This document shows, in pieces, positions 62,569 through 64,000 of a stretch of 64,000 nucleotides of DNA. Source of the DNA: Clostridia bacterium (GTDB taxonomy: Bacteria > Bacillota_A > Clostridia > Oscillospirales > CAG-272); the NCBI GenBank assembly GCA_017452945.1, contig JAFTLD010000081.1, forward strand, positions 1-64,000. Direction: 5' to 3'. Made by a program: the position numbers and the translations under genes. Each line of letters begins with the position of its first letter. The first letter of the stretch is position 1. Below the pieces are notes generated by a model that saw only the letters and a program-made list of their open reading frames with translations, had not been told where the DNA came from and ran no database searches.

Positions 62569-63912
62569 ATGGAACTTACTTTAGCGAAAAAGATAATCTT
62601 TGATGCCGCAAATGCTGCAGGCCTTGAAGAATATGAGATCTATTATATGAGCAGCTCCAGCCTTTCCGCAGAGGCACTTAAGGATTCCCTGAGCGGCTTT
62701 TCCTGCGGACAGGGCGGTGGCATCAGTCTGCGTTGCATGGTGGACGGCAAGATGGGTTATGCATCTACCGAGCTGTTCACCGAAGCGGAGCTGACCGATC
62801 TCGTACGCCGCGCATGTGATAATGCACGTTATATTGAAAAGGAAGACACCGCGCCCATTTTTGCGGGCTCCGAGAGCTATGCTACGCTTGATCTGCCCGA
62901 ATTTACTCCTTTGAGCGCAGCAGATGCAAAGGCCATGACGCTGGATATGCAGAAGCAGATCTATGCCGCAAGCGAGAGCGTGACCGACGGTACGCAGGCG
63001 GCCTGCATGTCCTCCTCGACCGAGATCTATCTGTGCAATTCGCATGGCTTGGAGCTTTCCAACAGCATAGGTCTTTCCGGGATTTACGCCATGCCCATTA
63101 TCAAGGTAGGCGAGGAGAGCGCGGACGCGTTTGAATTTGCACTTTGCTCGGATACCGAAAAGATCGCAACGCTTGCAAAGGCTGCAACCGATAAGGCGCT
63201 TGCCAAGATCGGTGCGGGCAGCGTGTCCTCGGGCAAGCACAATATCGTGATCGCAGGCTCGCAGATGCGCTCGATTCTGTCCGTGTTTGCAAGCGCGTTC
63301 TCGGCAAAGAACGCACAGCTCGGACTTTCCTTGCTGGCAGGCAAGGAAGGGGAGAAGATTGCCGCCGATTGCGTGAGCATCGTGGACGATCCCATGAGAG
63401 CGGGCGCGCCCGTACAAACGCACTTTGACGGTGAGGGCGTTGCGACCTATAAAAAGGATGTCGTCAAGGATGGTGTGCTGACCACGCTGCTCTACGACCT
63501 GACCACCGCTGCCAAGGCAGGCGTTGCTTCTACCGGAAACGGCATGCGCGGCTCGTATGCGTCGCAGGTCAACGTCGCCCCCTTTAACTTCAGCATCTGT
63601 CCCGGCACGCTTTCCGAGGACGAGCTGATCGCCAAGGCAGAGAACGGTATTTATATCACCGCGGTCAAGGGCTTGCACGCAGGTGCGGATGCCACCACGG
63701 GTGATTTCTCGATCGAGAGTGAGGGCTTTTTGATTGAGGGCGGCAAGAAGACCACTTACGTGCGCTCGTTTACCATCGCGGGCAACTTCTTTGAACTGTT
63801 GAAAAACATTGACAGCCTGTCCGATACGGTCGAATGGGGCATTCCCGGCGGCTTTACCGTGTTCGGCGCACCTGCTGTTCTGGTACGCGACATGAGCGTG
63901 GCAGGTAAGTAA
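62569..63912 (+). CDS. tldE: TldE/PmbA-type partner of TldD
   Basis: The 447-residue paralogue of TldD lacks the HExxxH motif, as expected for the non-catalytic PmbA/TldE subunit. It has SVSSGKHNIVIAGSQMRSIL, DDPMRAGAPVQTHFDGEGVATYKKDVVKDGVLTTLLYDL and the C-terminal FTVFGAPAVLVRDMSVAGK block. AGGAGG lies before the ATG. The pair tldD-tldE probably works as one complex. Confidence 0.94.
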   Translation: MELTLAKKIIFDAANAAGLEEYEIYYMSSSSLSAEALKDSLSGFSCGQGGGISLRCMVDGKMGYASTELFTEAELTDLVRRACDNARYIEKEDTAPIFAGSESYATLDLPEFTPLSAADAKAMTLDMQKQIYAASESVTDGTQAACMSSSTEIYLCNSHGLELSNSIGLSGIYAMPIIKVGEESADAFEFALCSDTEKIATLAKAATDKALAKIGAGSVSSGKHNIVIAGSQMRSILSVFASAFSAKNAQLGLSLLAGKEGEKIAADCVSIVDDPMRAGAPVQTHFDGEGVATYKKDVVKDGVLTTLLYDLTTAAKAGVASTGNGMRGSYASQVNVAPFNFSICPGTLSEDELIAKAENGIYITAVKGLHAGADATTGDFSIESEGFLIEGGKKTTYVRSFTIAGNFFELLKNIDSLSDTVEWGIPGGFTVFGAPAVLVRDMSVAGK

Positions 63913-63942
63913 ACGGAAAACAGGAAAAGAAATATTGTAAAA

Positions 63943-63980
63943 CCCGAGTCTTGCGAGTTCCAATGACCGCAAGGCTCGGG
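63943..63980 (+). terminator. Hairpin after tldE
   Basis: CCCGAGTCTTGCG (63943-63955) pairs with CGCAAGGCTCGGG (63968-63980) with one wobble, 31 bases after the tldE stop. The following AATAATC lacks a T-run, so termination is likely but not certain. Confidence 0.6.
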
Positions 63981-64000
63981 AATAATCAATTCATCAAACG

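Overview
The window looks like chromosomal DNA of a spore-forming, Gram-positive Clostridia, probably an uncultured gut Oscillospirales-type bacterium. The reasons are a complete spoIIIA operon (spoIIIAA-AH), the Firmicutes gene orders infC-rpmI-rplT, rnc-(radical SAM)-smc-ftsY, yhbY-nadD-yqeK-rsfS and miaB-ylbF-mutS-mutL-tgt, strong AGGAGG-type ribosome binding sites, and several lipoproteins. Base composition is near 50% GC in the housekeeping parts and clearly more AT-rich in a few accessory islands. I recognised no rRNA, tRNA or CRISPR array. The taxonomic call is inference, not a database result.

Layout. 0-6.9 kb is an accessory region. A secreted, C-terminally anchored putative glycoside hydrolase (minus strand) diverges from an AT-rich pair: a large secreted protein with lectin-like repeats and a caspase/CHAT-like His/Cys domain, and a small lipoprotein. 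7-23.2 kb is housekeeping: translation (infC, rpmI, rplT), RNA modification (SpoU methyltransferase, trmFO), DNA uptake and topology (dprA, topA), RNA processing (rnc), chromosome segregation and targeting (smc, ftsY), nucleotide and NAD metabolism (rdgB, nadD, yqeK) and ribosome assembly or silencing (yhbY, rsfS). 23.3-31.8 kb holds five tandem paralogues of an unrecognised signal-peptide/C-terminal-membrane-anchor surface protein plus one small membrane protein. The third paralogue is broken by a roughly 273-bp MITE-like element whose precise removal restores the frame. 31.8-43 kb holds four solute-binding-like lipoproteins with no permease genes, a metallophosphoesterase and a 1261-residue lipoprotein combining lamin-tail, CotH-kinase-like and RCC1 domains.

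43-46 kb contains a nested palindromic element, a small zinc-ribbon membrane protein, an AT-rich gene remnant and an ECF sigma/anti-sigma pair (minus strand). 46.2-51 kb is the spoIIIA operon, encoding the mother-cell half of the forespore feeding channel. 51-64 kb returns to housekeeping: a P-loop ATPase of unknown role, miaB, a ylbF-like gene with a Cys-rich tail, mutS, mutL, tgt, a HAD phosphatase and tldD/tldE.

Most interesting are: the lectin-caspase protein and its lipoprotein, whose C-terminal domain seems to be shared with the anti-sigma sensor domain 38 kb away; the five-paralogue surface-protein cluster with its reversible-looking MITE insertion; a short interspersed repeat family present both between genes and as an in-frame 3 x 48 bp repeat inside mutL; the ATC start of infC; and two solute-binding lipoprotein genes with matching ECF-type promoter motifs.
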